Positions 45,242 through 54,792 of a DNA stretch of 64,000 nucleotides are shown one piece after another (the first letter of the stretch is position 1; each line of letters opens with the position of its first letter). Made by a program: the position numbers and the translations under genes. This stretch comes from Nocardiopsis terrae (GTDB lineage: Bacteria; Actinomycetota; Actinomycetes; Streptosporangiales; Streptosporangiaceae): contig NZ_BMXJ01000006.1 of the NCBI RefSeq assembly GCF_014651695.1, positions 475,156-539,155 on the forward strand, given 5' to 3'. The notes beneath the pieces are model-generated. The model had not been told where the DNA came from. It did no database searches and was given only the letters and a program-made list of their open reading frames with translations.

Positions 45242-45403
45242 CCCGTCCCCCTGATCCTGTCGTTCCGGCCCTGCGGCCCCTGCACGTCCCCTCCCGCACG
45301 GGGGAGACGACGGATTCCTGTCATCCTGCCAGGCGGCGAAGAGAGCCAGATCACTCCCCCCTGGTGTGCGACGGAACGTTGACCGTGCGCTATAGTCACA
45401 GCC

Positions 45404-45475
45404 ATGCAGCGAAACTTTTGGCGCTTTTATGGCTACCGGCCCCACTCCCCGGTCGCCTGTAAAGCGCTGCGCTGA
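45404..45475 (+). CDS. Aromatic-rich leader peptide of the DAHP synthase operon
   Basis: A 23-codon frame whose product is MQRNFWRFYGYRPHSPVACK followed by ALR, with Phe, Trp, Phe, Tyr and Tyr at positions 5-11. A -10 element TATAGT (45391-45396) ends seven bases before the ATG, so the peptide is probably leaderless. A strong terminator hairpin follows its stop by about 15 nt, and aroF starts about 90 nt further on. This is the layout of ribosome-mediated attenuation responding to aromatic amino acid supply. No antiterminator fold was established. Confidence 0.8.
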   Translation: MQRNFWRFYGYRPHSPVACKALR

Positions 45476-45489
45476 CACAGACGACCTCC

Positions 45490-45532
45490 AAGGAGCCCCG
45501 GGCCGGTACAGGCCCGGGGCTCCTTTGCTTTC
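45490..45532 (+). terminator. Attenuator terminator before aroF
   Basis: A 15-bp stem (AAGGAGCCCCGGGCC at 45490-45504 with complement at 45511-45525) and loop GGTACA, followed by TGCTTTC. It lies between the leader peptide and aroF. Confidence 0.8.
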
Positions 45533-45612
45533 ACCACCGGGTCTGTCTCGACTCCCGGTCAGGCGCTACACCGCGCGGCTCAGCCAACAACCGACGAACA
45601 GGGACAACCCAC

Positions 45613-46659
45613 ATGGTCATCGTTATGGCGCCGGACGCCACCGCCGACAACATCGACGCGCTCGTCGAACTGGTCACCTCCGCCGGGGGCGAGGCCTACG
45701 TGACACGCGGTGTGAGCCGCACGATCATCGGTCTGGTCGGCAACGTCGAACGGTTCCAGGACCTGGGCCTGGCCGCCAAACCCGGGGTCAGCGACGTACT
45801 GCGCATCTCGGCCCCGTACAAGCTCGTCAGCCGGGAGAACCACGACAGCCGCACCGTGGTCAGCGTGCGCGGCGTCCCGATCGGCGGCGACAACATGACC
45901 GTCATCGCCGGCCCCTGCGCGGTCGAGACCCCCGAGCAGACCCTCGAAGCCGCCCGCATGGCCAGGGCCGCCGGTGCCGCGCTCCTGCGCGGTGGCGCCT
46001 ACAAGCCCCGCACCTCCCCGTACGCCTTCCAGGGGCTGGGCGAGGAGGGCCTGAAGATCCTCGCCGACGTGCGTGAGAAGACCGGCATGCCCATCGTCAC
46101 CGAGGTCGTGGACGCCGCCGACGTCGAGCTGGTCGCCTCCTACGCGGACATGCTCCAGGTCGGCACCCGCAACATGCAGAACTTCGCCCTGCTCCAGGCG
46201 GTCGGCGACGCCGGGAAGCCGGTCCTGCTCAAGCGCGGCATGAGCGCCACCATCGAGGAGTGGTTGATGGCCGCCGAGTACATCGCGCAGCGCGGCAACC
46301 TCGACATCGTCCTGTGCGAGCGGGGCATCCGCACCTTCGAGAAGGCCACCCGCAACACCCTGGACATCAGCGCGGTCCCGGTGGCGCAGAACCTCACCCA
46401 CCTGCCGGTGATCGTGGACCCCTCGCACTCCGGCGGCAAGCGCGAACTGGTCCTGCCGCTCTCGCGGGCGGCCATCGCGATCGGCGCCGACGGCGTGATC
46501 GTGGACGTGCACCCGAGCCCGGAGACCGCGCTGTGCGACGGCCCCCAGGCGCTGCTCGAGGAGGACCTGGACGAGCTCCGCGACCTGGCGGGCACCCTGG
46601 CCACCCTGAGCGGCCGTACCCTCACCCCGGCGCCCGGGCGCGAGTTCGCCGCGCTGTGA
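45613..46659 (+). CDS. aroF: 3-deoxy-7-phosphoheptulonate synthase, class I-beta
   Basis: A 348-residue DAHP synthase catalysing the first step of the shikimate pathway from PEP and erythrose 4-phosphate. The N-terminal 75 residues form a small regulatory ferredoxin-like domain (VIVMAPDATADNIDALVELV); the barrel shows MTVIAGPCAVETPEQ, LLRGGAYKPRTSPYAFQG, GTRNMQNF, LKRGMSATIEEW and VDPSHSGGKR. ATG at 45613 has AGGGAC upstream. Gene symbols for this type vary (aroF, aroG, aroH). It is controlled by the upstream leader. Confidence 0.95.
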   Translation: MVIVMAPDATADNIDALVELVTSAGGEAYVTRGVSRTIIGLVGNVERFQDLGLAAKPGVSDVLRISAPYKLVSRENHDSRTVVSVRGVPIGGDNMTVIAGPCAVETPEQTLEAARMARAAGAALLRGGAYKPRTSPYAFQGLGEEGLKILADVREKTGMPIVTEVVDAADVELVASYADMLQVGTRNMQNFALLQAVGDAGKPVLLKRGMSATIEEWLMAAEYIAQRGNLDIVLCERGIRTFEKATRNTLDISAVPVAQNLTHLPVIVDPSHSGGKRELVLPLSRAAIAIGADGVIVDVHPSPETALCDGPQALLEEDLDELRDLAGTLATLSGRTLTPAPGREFAAL

Positions 46660-46664
46660 GGCAG

Positions 46665-46705
46665 AGGTGCCCCGGACGCTCGCGGCAGGAGCGTCCGGGG
46701 CACCT
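46665..46705. terminator. Bidirectional terminator between aroF and thiI
   Basis: A perfect 16-bp stem (AGGTGCCCCGGACGCT and complement) with a 9-nt loop, six bases after the aroF stop. Confidence 0.85.
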
Positions 46706-46725
46706 TCGTGTCCGTGCCGGCCCCG

Positions 46726-48009
46726 CTACCCGGCGGCGGTGGCGGTGGCGGGCGTGACCCGCTCGGGCGCCGCCTCGCCCAGGAAGCTGGGCTTGTGCAT
46801 CTGGGCGGTGGTGACCAGCTGCTCGGCCAGCTCCTCGGCGTCCAGACGCTTCTCGATCTGGCGCAGGTCGCCGATCTTGGCGGCCGTCTCCACCTGGCGC
46901 GGGGTCAGCATCGTGCAGCAGTCCTCGTCGGGCAGCTCCGAGATGGCCAGGGTGCCGATCCGGCGGGCCTGGTCCATGATCTCGGTCTTGTCCATGCCGA
47001 TGAGCGGCCGCAGGATCGGCAGGTCGACCGCGTCGTCCAGGGCGGTGATGTTGGTCATCGTCTGGCTGGAGACCTGGCCCAGGGCGTCGCCGGTGATCAG
47101 GCACTCCGCGTTCAGGTCGTCGGCCAGGGCCTCTGCGGTCTTGAGCATCAGGCGCCGCTGGGCGACGATCTGGAGCCGCTCGATACCGGAGCTCTTGAGC
47201 TGCTGCTGCGCCTTGCCGAAGGGCACCACGAACAGGCGCGAGCCCACCTGGTAGCGGTCCAGCTGGCGGACCAGGCTGTAGGCCTTGTAGATGGACTCGG
47301 GGCCGGTGAAGGGCATCCCGGAGAAGTGCAGGAAGTCGACCTTCAGACCGCGCCGGATCATCCGGTGGGCGGCGACGGGGGAGTCGATGCCGCCTGACAT
47401 CAGGACCAGGCCGCGCCCGCTCATCCCGGCGGGCAGGCCGCCCTGGCCGGGGATGCCGTCGGTGAAGACGAAGGCCTCGTCCTTGTCGATCTCGACGTAC
47501 AGGGTGTTGTCGGGGCGCTTGAGGTTCACCCCGTAGCCGTGGGCCTCGATGATCCTGGACCCGAGGAACCCGGCGAGCTCACCGGAGTTCATCTCGAAGC
47601 GCTTGTCGCGACGGCGGGCGCGCACCGCGAAGGTGCCCTCCCGATCGGCCATCGAGCGCACGGCGATGTCGGTGATGGTCTCCAGGTCCTTGGCCACGCG
47701 GCGCACCAGGTGCACCCAGACCACGCCCATGACGTTGGCCATCCGGTCGGCGATCTCGGCGATCTCCAGGTCGGAGGCGCCCGGCTTGCGCACGATGATC
47801 ACGCCGGCGCCCCGCTGGGAGAGCCGGATCTCGCCCAGGTCGCGGACGGAGGAGCGGATGTTGTTGTGCAGGCGGCGCTCGAACAGCTTGCGGTTGGAGC
47901 CCTTGAGAACGATCTCGCCGAGCTTCATGAGCACGCAGAGCTCGCCGAGCCCGGCGTCGGCTCCGACCTCGGTTGCGGGGAGCGGCGCGGACTCCAGCGA
48001 CGCGGACAT
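46726..48009 (-). CDS. thiI: ThiI-type tRNA sulfurtransferase (THUMP and PP-loop)
   Basis: A 427-residue ThiI with a THUMP RNA-binding domain (about 60-175) and a PP-loop ATPase (SGGIDS 205-210). The C-terminal rhodanese domain of the E. coli enzyme is absent; a CC pair occurs in DEDCCTMLTP. It would activate U8 of tRNA for thiolation, with thiamine involvement uncertain in the short form. ATG at 48009 has GGAGG upstream; longer frame upstream is dismissed. It is alone between terminators but near thiamine genes. Confidence 0.92.
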   Translation of the reverse strand: MSASLESAPLPATEVGADAGLGELCVLMKLGEIVLKGSNRKLFERRLHNNIRSSVRDLGEIRLSQRGAGVIIVRKPGASDLEIAEIADRMANVMGVVWVHLVRRVAKDLETITDIAVRSMADREGTFAVRARRRDKRFEMNSGELAGFLGSRIIEAHGYGVNLKRPDNTLYVEIDKDEAFVFTDGIPGQGGLPAGMSGRGLVLMSGGIDSPVAAHRMIRRGLKVDFLHFSGMPFTGPESIYKAYSLVRQLDRYQVGSRLFVVPFGKAQQQLKSSGIERLQIVAQRRLMLKTAEALADDLNAECLITGDALGQVSSQTMTNITALDDAVDLPILRPLIGMDKTEIMDQARRIGTLAISELPDEDCCTMLTPRQVETAAKIGDLRQIEKRLDAEELAEQLVTTAQMHKPSFLGEAAPERVTPATATAAG

Positions 48010-48167
48010 GGTGCTACCTCCGGAAGATGGTGCTTCGCGCCCCGGCGGGGCGGAGTCGTGGTGACGGAGCCGGATGGGGACCCGGCTCCTCCCAGTATCG
48101 AACAATCCCCGGACCGCTCGGTCCATTCCCGCCCCCGTGCGCTGCCCGGTGAGATCCCGGACACGGA

Positions 48168-48197
48168 GCGGCCCCTCCCCGGGCGGGGAGGGGCCGC
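48168..48197. terminator. pfkA terminator
   Basis: GCGGCCCCTCCCC and its complement form a 13-bp stem, 25 nt after the leftward pfkA stop. Confidence 0.8.
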
Positions 48198-48221
48198 GTG
48201 CCGGTGCGCGGGGGCCGACCC

Positions 48222-49247
48222 CTAGCCGAAGAAGACCTCGGCCTCCTCGTACCGCTCGGCGGGCACGGTCTTGAGGGTGTCGGTGGCCTCGGCCAGGTCC
48301 ACGCGCACGATGTCGGTGCCCTGGAGCCCGACCATCTTGCCGAAGGACTTGTCGTGCACGGCCTCGATGGCGTTCACGCCCAGGCGGGTGGCGAGCACCC
48401 GGTCGAAGGCGGAGGGGGTACCGCCGCGCTGGACGTGGCCCAGCACGACCGAGCGGGCCTCCTTGCCGGTGCGCTTCTCGATCTCCTCGGCCAGCGTCTG
48501 ACCGATGCCGCCCAGGCGCACGTGGCCGAAGGCGTCCTTCTCACCGGTGGCCAGTTCCAGCTGCCCCTCCTTGGCGTGGGCGCCCTCGGCGACCACGAGG
48601 ATGGGGGCGTACTGTGTCTCGAAGCGGCTCTCGACGTGCTTGATGACCTCGTCCATGTCGAACGGGCGCTCGGGGATGAGGATGACGTTGGCCCCGGCGG
48701 CCATGCCCGAGTGCAGGGCGATCCAGCCGGCGTGGCGGCCCATGACCTCCACCACGAGGGCGCGGTGGTGCGACTCCGCGGTGGTGTGCAGGCGGTCGAT
48801 CGCCTCCATGGAGATGTTGACGGCCGTGTCGAACCCGAACGTGTAGTCCGTCGCGTTGAGGTCGTTGTCGATGGTCTTGGGCACGCCCACGACGTTGACC
48901 CCGCGGTCGTGCAGTTGGCGGGCCACGCCCAGGGTGTCCTCACCGCCGATGGCGACCAGGGCGTCCACGCCGAGCCCGGCCATGTTGTCCTTGACCCGCT
49001 CGACACCGCCCTCGATCTTCATCAGGTTGGTGCGGGAGGAACCCAGGATCGTTCCGCCGCGCGGAAGGATGCCGCGCACGGCGCTGATGTCCAGCGGCAT
49101 GGTGTCGCCCTCCAGGGGCCCCCGCCAGCCGTCCCGGAAGCCGATGAACTCGTAGCCGTAGTCCTTGATGCCCTTGCGGACCACGGCCCGGATGACCGCG
49201 TTCAGACCCGGGCAGTCTCCGCCACCGGTCAGCACACCGACTCGCAT
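48222..49247 (-). CDS. pfkA: 6-phosphofructokinase, group III (PPi/ATP type)
   Basis: A 341-residue PFK with LTGGGDCPGLNAVIR, PKTIDNDL (catalytic Asp), MGRHAGWIALHSG, ILIPERPF and HVQRGGTPSAFDR. The phosphoryl-donor positions are D104 (GGEDT) and K124, the pair found in PPi-dependent enzymes; typical ATP enzymes have Gly at both. ATG at 49247 has GAGGAGAAG seven bases upstream. A perfect 16-bp palindrome with a DasR-type core precedes it. Confidence 0.93.
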   Translation of the reverse strand: MRVGVLTGGGDCPGLNAVIRAVVRKGIKDYGYEFIGFRDGWRGPLEGDTMPLDISAVRGILPRGGTILGSSRTNLMKIEGGVERVKDNMAGLGVDALVAIGGEDTLGVARQLHDRGVNVVGVPKTIDNDLNATDYTFGFDTAVNISMEAIDRLHTTAESHHRALVVEVMGRHAGWIALHSGMAAGANVILIPERPFDMDEVIKHVESRFETQYAPILVVAEGAHAKEGQLELATGEKDAFGHVRLGGIGQTLAEEIEKRTGKEARSVVLGHVQRGGTPSAFDRVLATRLGVNAIEAVHDKSFGKMVGLQGTDIVRVDLAEATDTLKTVPAERYEEAEVFFG

Positions 49248-49292
49248 GCGACTTCTCCTCGACGTTGTGGTTGTCCACGGCGCGTGGCGCCA

Positions 49293-49308
49293 TATGGTCT
49301 AGACCATA
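49293..49308. promoter_or_regulatory. DasR/NagR-type operator upstream of pfkA
   Basis: TATGGTCTAGACCATA is a perfect 16-bp palindrome containing TGGTCTAGACCA, the exact core of the published DasR responsive element. It is 45 bp upstream of the pfkA ATG and could overlap the -10 region. Confidence 0.65.
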
Positions 49309-49413
49309 GTGTGCGGGGGGAGCCCGGGCCAACCCCGGTCGGCAATCGCCCTCCGAAACTCCGGGGGCGGGCTGGGAGCGTGACCGAAAGTGCCTGGGGC
49401 GCTGCGGGGAAGG

Positions 49414-50079
49414 TTACTCGTCCAGGCCCTGATCGATGGCGTAGCGCACCAGCTCCACCCGGTTGTGCAGGTGCAGCTTGGTCAGGGTGTTCTGTACGTG
49501 GTTCTGTACCGTGCGGTGGGAGATGCCCAGGCGGCGGGCGATCTGCTTGTAGGCCAGCCCCTTGGCGACGAACCTCAGCACCTCGGTCTCGCGCGGGGTC
49601 AGGGCGGGCACCCGCCCGGGCCCGTCCGGGGAGCGGTCGCCGCCGGCCGAAAGCCGCCGGTACTCACCGAGCACCAGGCCGGCCAGCCCCGGGGTGTAGA
49701 CGGCCTCGCCGGTGTGGACCCGCCGGACGGCGTCGAGGAGCTCCTCGCGCCCGGCCGACTTCACCAGGTAGCCGGTGGCCCCGGCCTTGACCGCGGACAG
49801 TACGTCCTCGCTCTCCCCGCTGGCGGACAGGACCAGCACCCGGGGCGGTTCGGGCAGCCCCACCAGGGCCGCGGTCAGCTCCACCCCGTCGGTGTCCGGC
49901 AGGTGCAGGTCCACCACGGCCAGGGTGGGCCGGGCCGCGGGCGCGATACGCAGTGCCTTGGCCCCGTCGCCCGCGGTCCCCACCACCCGCAGGCCCGCCT
50001 CGGTCAGGTCGCGGGCCACCGCCTCGCGCCACATGGGGTGGTCGTCCACCACCAGTACCCGGATATCGTCGCCGTTCAT
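49414..50079 (-). CDS. macR: LuxR-family response regulator, MacR type
   Basis: A 221-residue NarL/FixJ-type regulator: receiver domain (VLVVDDHPMWREAV, DLHLPDTDG with the phosphorylated Asp, GYLVKSAG with the conserved Lys) and a LuxR helix-turn-helix (LTPRETEVLRFVAKGLAYKQIARRLGISHRTVQNHVQNTL). In Streptomyces MacR is encoded beside MacS; here macS is 5 kb away on the other strand with four genes between. ATG at 50079 starts it. Confidence 0.88.
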   Translation of the reverse strand: MNGDDIRVLVVDDHPMWREAVARDLTEAGLRVVGTAGDGAKALRIAPAARPTLAVVDLHLPDTDGVELTAALVGLPEPPRVLVLSASGESEDVLSAVKAGATGYLVKSAGREELLDAVRRVHTGEAVYTPGLAGLVLGEYRRLSAGGDRSPDGPGRVPALTPRETEVLRFVAKGLAYKQIARRLGISHRTVQNHVQNTLTKLHLHNRVELVRYAIDQGLDE

Positions 50080-50128
50080 GCCGCAGACGATAGCGCCGCC
50101 GCCCGAATCCGCACCAGGGCGGGCCGGA

Positions 50129-52102
50129 TCAGTCCTCGTCGTCGTCGTCCTCGTCGAAGTCGCCCAGGTCGATCCCGCCGGGGGTGGCGGTGATCGTGAT
50201 CGTGGTGTCCTTGGGCGCGGTACCGGTGTGCGACTGGTGCGCGACCTCCCGGCCGCCCAGGATGCGCTCGACCTCCACCTTGAACCCGGCGTCCTTCAGT
50301 GCCTTGCGGGCGTCCTTGACGGACTCGCCGGTCACGTCCGGGATCTCGATCTCGGGCGGTCCGCTGGAGACGGTCAGGGTGACGGTGGCCCCGGGACCGA
50401 CGCTGGTGCCGGTGTCGGGCTCCTGCGTGATCACCTTGCCCTCGTCGATGCTCTCGCTCGCCTCCTCGACGACCTCGACCGTCAGGCCCAGCTCGGTCAG
50501 GATCCTCTCGGCCTCCTCCAGCTCCTCGCCGGCCAGGCCCGGAACGGGGATGCCGCTGGAGAAGGTGACCGTCACCGTCTCCTCCCGGTCGGCCTCGGCC
50601 CCCGCCTCGGGTACGGTCGCCATCACCTCACCCTGCTCGTGGTCCGGGGAGTCCTGCTCCTCCTGGACGATGTTGTCCGGCTCGAAGCCGAGGTCCTCCA
50701 GCGCCTTGAGCGCGTTGGCGACGTCCTCGCCCACCAGTTCGGGCATGGTCACCGACTGGGGCCCCTTGGACAGGAACACGGCCACCTCGTCGCCGGGGGA
50801 CAGCCGCTCGCCGACCTCCGGGTCGGTGCCGCTGACCTCTCCCGCCGCCACCTCGTCGCTGTAGACGTTCTCCTCGGACAGGTCGAAGACCAGGCCCGCC
50901 CCGCGGATCTGTTCGCTGGCGGCCTCGGGGCTCATCCCCACCACGTCGGGGACGGGCTCGAACTGGCCGACCAGGAACCACCAACCCGCCACGCCCACGA
51001 CCAGGGCCAGGGCGGCCGCGCCGACCACCATGAGGAGGTTGCGCGAGGACCGCGGACGGTCCCGGCCGGGGTAGTCGTCATCGTCGTCGTAGTCATCGCC
51101 GCCCAGGTCGACGCCGTCCATGTCGACGACCATGGTGGCGTTCTCGGTACCCGGACCGGCGCCCCCGGCGATCAGCTGGGGCGCGGTCATGGTGGCCGCC
51201 GCGGGCGCCGGGGCGGCCACCGGGGCCATGCGCCCCGGGGACTCCGCAGGGGCCTCGGGGAGGGTCCCCAGGACCTCCAGGACCTTCGCCAGGTACTGGC
51301 CCGCGTTGCTCGGCCGGTACCTGGGGTCGCGCTCGGTCGCCTTGGTGACCAGGGCGTCCACCTCGGGCGGCAGCCCGGGCAGGAAGTGCGAGGGGCGGGG
51401 GACGTCCTCGTTCACGTGCTGGTAGGCGATCGCGATCGGGGTCTCGCCGGTGTGCGGCTGGCCGCCGGTGAGCAGTTCGTAGAGCATGATGCCCGCGGCG
51501 TAGACGTCGCTGCGGGCGTCGGCCACGCCCCGCTCGATCTGCTCGGGTGCCAGGTAGGCGGCCGTTCCCATCAGCGTTCCGGTGCGGGTCAACCCCTGGT
51601 TGGACTGCTCCACGGCGCGGGCCAGACCGAAGTCGGCCACCTTCACCCGGCCGTCCTGGCTGATCAGGACGTTCTCGGGTTTGACGTCGCGGTGCACCAT
51701 GCCCGCCTGGTGGGCGGCCCCCAGCGCGGCCAGCGCCGAGGCCGTCACGTTCAGGGCGTCCCTGGGGGCCAGCCGGCCGCGCGCCTTGAGCAGGTCGCGC
51801 AGGGTCTGGCCGGGGACGTACTCCATGGCCAGGAACACGTGTCCCTGGTCCTCACCCTGGTCGAAGACCTGCACCACGTTGGGGTGGGAGAGCTTGGCGA
51901 CCGAGTGGGCCTCGTTGATGAAGCGCTGGACGAAGGAGGGGTCCTGGGCCAGGGAGGGGTGCATCACCTTCAGGGCCAGCCGTCGGTCCAGGCGAAGGTC
52001 GTGAGCGACGTAGACCGTCGCCATACCGCCACCGGCGATCCTTGACTCGACGAAGTAGCGACGGTCCAGCGTCGCGCCTACAAGCGGGTCGGAAGTCCTC
52101 AT
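50129..52102 (-). CDS. Membrane Ser/Thr protein kinase with four PASTA domains
   Basis: A 657-residue PknB-like kinase. The kinase domain (about 10-275) has GGGMATVYVA, ALKVMH, HRDVKPENV and DFGLA. A linker is followed by an acidic patch and a transmembrane helix near residue 380 (NLLMVVGAAALALVVGVAGWWFLV). Four extracellular PASTA repeats (VPDVVGMS, MPELVGED, VPGLAGEE, IPDVTGES) end in a run of Asp/Glu. PASTA domains sense muropeptides or lipid II. ATG at 52102 or GTG at 52108 may start it. An Rv2175c-like protein, known as a PknL target in mycobacteria, is encoded nearby. Confidence 0.92.
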   Translation of the reverse strand: MRTSDPLVGATLDRRYFVESRIAGGGMATVYVAHDLRLDRRLALKVMHPSLAQDPSFVQRFINEAHSVAKLSHPNVVQVFDQGEDQGHVFLAMEYVPGQTLRDLLKARGRLAPRDALNVTASALAALGAAHQAGMVHRDVKPENVLISQDGRVKVADFGLARAVEQSNQGLTRTGTLMGTAAYLAPEQIERGVADARSDVYAAGIMLYELLTGGQPHTGETPIAIAYQHVNEDVPRPSHFLPGLPPEVDALVTKATERDPRYRPSNAGQYLAKVLEVLGTLPEAPAESPGRMAPVAAPAPAAATMTAPQLIAGGAGPGTENATMVVDMDGVDLGGDDYDDDDDYPGRDRPRSSRNLLMVVGAAALALVVGVAGWWFLVGQFEPVPDVVGMSPEAASEQIRGAGLVFDLSEENVYSDEVAAGEVSGTDPEVGERLSPGDEVAVFLSKGPQSVTMPELVGEDVANALKALEDLGFEPDNIVQEEQDSPDHEQGEVMATVPEAGAEADREETVTVTFSSGIPVPGLAGEELEEAERILTELGLTVEVVEEASESIDEGKVITQEPDTGTSVGPGATVTLTVSSGPPEIEIPDVTGESVKDARKALKDAGFKVEVERILGGREVAHQSHTGTAPKDTTITITATPGGIDLGDFDEDDDDED

Positions 52103-52454
52103 GTCCACGGCGGAGTTGTGTCCTTGCTGCGGGGAGCGCGGGCGGTCGCGGCCGGTGGCGCGTACCCGACACCTGGTGTCGAACCGACACGATAGCGGAA
52201 GCCGGCGCCAGGTCTTGCCCCGCGGTTCACGGTCGCGGTGCCCCCGTACCCACCGGTGTGGCGGCCGACGCGGGGTCGGTGCGGGGCGTTCGCGCCTGGG
52301 TGGTCTGTCGGTGTGGGTACCGCCGAGCGGCCCGCACACCCCACCCACGGTAAGGGACGTCGGCAAACCCGCCGCGGTGCCGCGCTGGCCCGCGACCCGC
52401 CCGGGAGCGCCGGGACCGCCCGGCTCCCGCCGCGGCGGGAGCCCCCGCTCGGGC
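52103..52454. other. Intergenic region between thiG and the PASTA kinase
   Basis: A 352-bp gap containing the thiG terminator at 52422-52443 (GGCTCCCGCC and complement, 2-nt centre). The rest is GC-rich and should hold the kinase promoter; I cannot locate it. Confidence 0.45.
52422..52443. terminator. thiG terminator
   Basis: A 10-bp stem with a tight centre, 11 nt after the thiG stop; it would end the thiO-thiS-thiG transcript. Confidence 0.65.
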
Positions 52455-53288
<834 letters not shown>

Positions 53289-53501
53289 TCAGCCTCCCTG
53301 TACGGCGGTGAGTACGTCCACGCGGTCTCCCGCGGACAGCTCGGTGTCCGCCCACGCGGAGCGCCGCACCACCTCGTCGTTGACCGCCACCGCGATCCCG
53401 CCGGGGACCTCGCCGTCCCCGGACGAGGTGAGGTCGCGCACGACCGCCGCCACCGTGTCGGCCGCGCTCTCGCGACTCCGGCCGTTGATGATCAGTTCCA
53501 C
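53289..53501 (-). CDS. thiS: ThiS sulfur-carrier protein
   Basis: A 70-residue ubiquitin-fold protein ending in Gly-Gly (TAVQGG), the end that is adenylated and thiocarboxylated. GTG at 53501 (VELIINGR) overlaps the thiO end by ten bases. It donates sulfur to ThiG, encoded next. Confidence 0.92.
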   Translation of the reverse strand: MELIINGRSRESAADTVAAVVRDLTSSGDGEVPGGIAVAVNDEVVRRSAWADTELSAGDRVDVLTAVQGG

Positions 53502-54778
53502 TGCTCTTCTCCCTGCTGTTCCCGCGCGGTTCCCTCCGCGCACTCCCGGAACGTGTCGTCGGCACCGCCGGGTCCGGGCGGCCCCTGACCGGCGGTGAAC
53601 CGGTCGGCGGCGAACCGGCGCGCGTACGCGGGCAGCGCGCCCCGGGTGAGGGCCTCGGCCATGGCGTCGCCGGTCGCGGGGGCCAGCAGCACCCCGTGCC
53701 GGAAGTGTCCGGCGGCCAGGTGCAGGCCGGGGACCCGGGTGGGGCCGAGGAGGGGTTCGTTGTCGGGGGAGCCGGGGCGCAGCCCGACACAGGTCTCGGT
53801 GACCTCCAGTTCGCTCACCCCGGGGACGAGTTCGCGCGCGTCCCGCAGGACCTGCCAGAGCCCGCCGACGGTGAGGGCGGTGTCGTGGCCCAGTTCCTCC
53901 TGGGTCGCGCCCACGACGACCTCGCCCCCGTCCCTGGGCACGAGGTAGACCGGGAATCCCCTGACCAGGCCGCGCACGGTGCGGTTGACCAGAGGGGGTT
54001 CGCCGGCGGGGACCCGGGCGCGCAGCAGTTGTCCCTTGACGGGGCGCAGCGGGGGCACCACGGGTTCGGGCACCCGGACGCGGTCGCCCCAGCACCCCGC
54101 CGCCAGGACGGCCTGGTCGGCCGGCAGGACGGAGCCGTCGGCCAGGCGCACGCCCAGACGGGCGCCGCCGGGGCCGGGGGAGGTGATCTCCTCGGCGTGT
54201 CCGCGGACCTCGCGCACGCCTTCCCGCTCACCGGCCAGGGCCAGGGCCAGGAGCAGCCTGCGGGGGTCCACGGAGTGGTCCTCCGGGGCCAGCACCCCGC
54301 CGCGCACGCCCGGGGCGAGCACGGGTTCGAGACGGCGGCACCCGCGGCTGGTCAGCCGTTCGGTCGGCACGCCCAGGTGCCTGTGCAGCTCGTGCAGGCG
54401 GGTGAGGACGGCGAGGTCGTCGCGGTCGAAGGCGACCAGGAGCGTTCCCGTGCGCCGGTGGCCGACGTCCACGCCGCTCGCCGCCTGGAGTTCGGTGACG
54501 AAGTCGGTGTACAGGCCCGCCGAGCGGACACCGAACTCCATCAGCTCCTCCTCGCCGAACACCGCCTCCGTGGCGGGGGTGAGCATGCCCGCGGCGACGG
54601 TCGAGGCGGCGCGGGCGGAGGAGGGCTCGGTGACGGGGTCGGGTTCGACGAGGGTGACGGACAGGCCGCGCTGGGCGACCCGCCATGCGGTGACCCGGCC
54701 GATGACGCCGCCGCCGACCACGACCGCGGTATTGGTAGGACGAATCGTCTCGTGAGGGGGAGCGTCGAAGGTACGCAC
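53492..54778 (-). CDS. thiO: Glycine oxidase ThiO
   Basis: A FAD-dependent glycine oxidase supplying the imine for thiazole formation, about 428 residues. It shows VVVGGGVIGRVTAWRVAQRGLSVTLVEPD (FAD motif), AGMLTPATE, and the C-terminal GHFRHGVLLAPATGDAMAE. GTG at 54778 (VRTFDAPPHE) is the first usable start after the TPP riboswitch; the upstream ATG at 54808 lies inside the riboswitch. It heads the thiO-thiS-thiG operon. Confidence 0.92.
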   Translation of the reverse strand: MRTFDAPPHETIRPTNTAVVVGGGVIGRVTAWRVAQRGLSVTLVEPDPVTEPSSARAASTVAAGMLTPATEAVFGEEELMEFGVRSAGLYTDFVTELQAASGVDVGHRRTGTLLVAFDRDDLAVLTRLHELHRHLGVPTERLTSRGCRRLEPVLAPGVRGGVLAPEDHSVDPRRLLLALALAGEREGVREVRGHAEEITSPGPGGARLGVRLADGSVLPADQAVLAAGCWGDRVRVPEPVVPPLRPVKGQLLRARVPAGEPPLVNRTVRGLVRGFPVYLVPRDGGEVVVGATQEELGHDTALTVGGLWQVLRDARELVPGVSELEVTETCVGLRPGSPDNEPLLGPTRVPGLHLAAGHFRHGVLLAPATGDAMAEALTRGALPAYARRFAADRFTAGQGPPGPGGADDTFRECAEGTAREQQGEEQWN

Positions 54779-54792
54779 GGCGCCGTGTTCCA

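Noticed and set aside
45379..45396. TTGACC with TATAGT as a standard promoter before the aro leader peptide
   Set aside because: The two hexamers are only six bases apart; TATAGT is kept as the -10, but TTGACC cannot be its -35.
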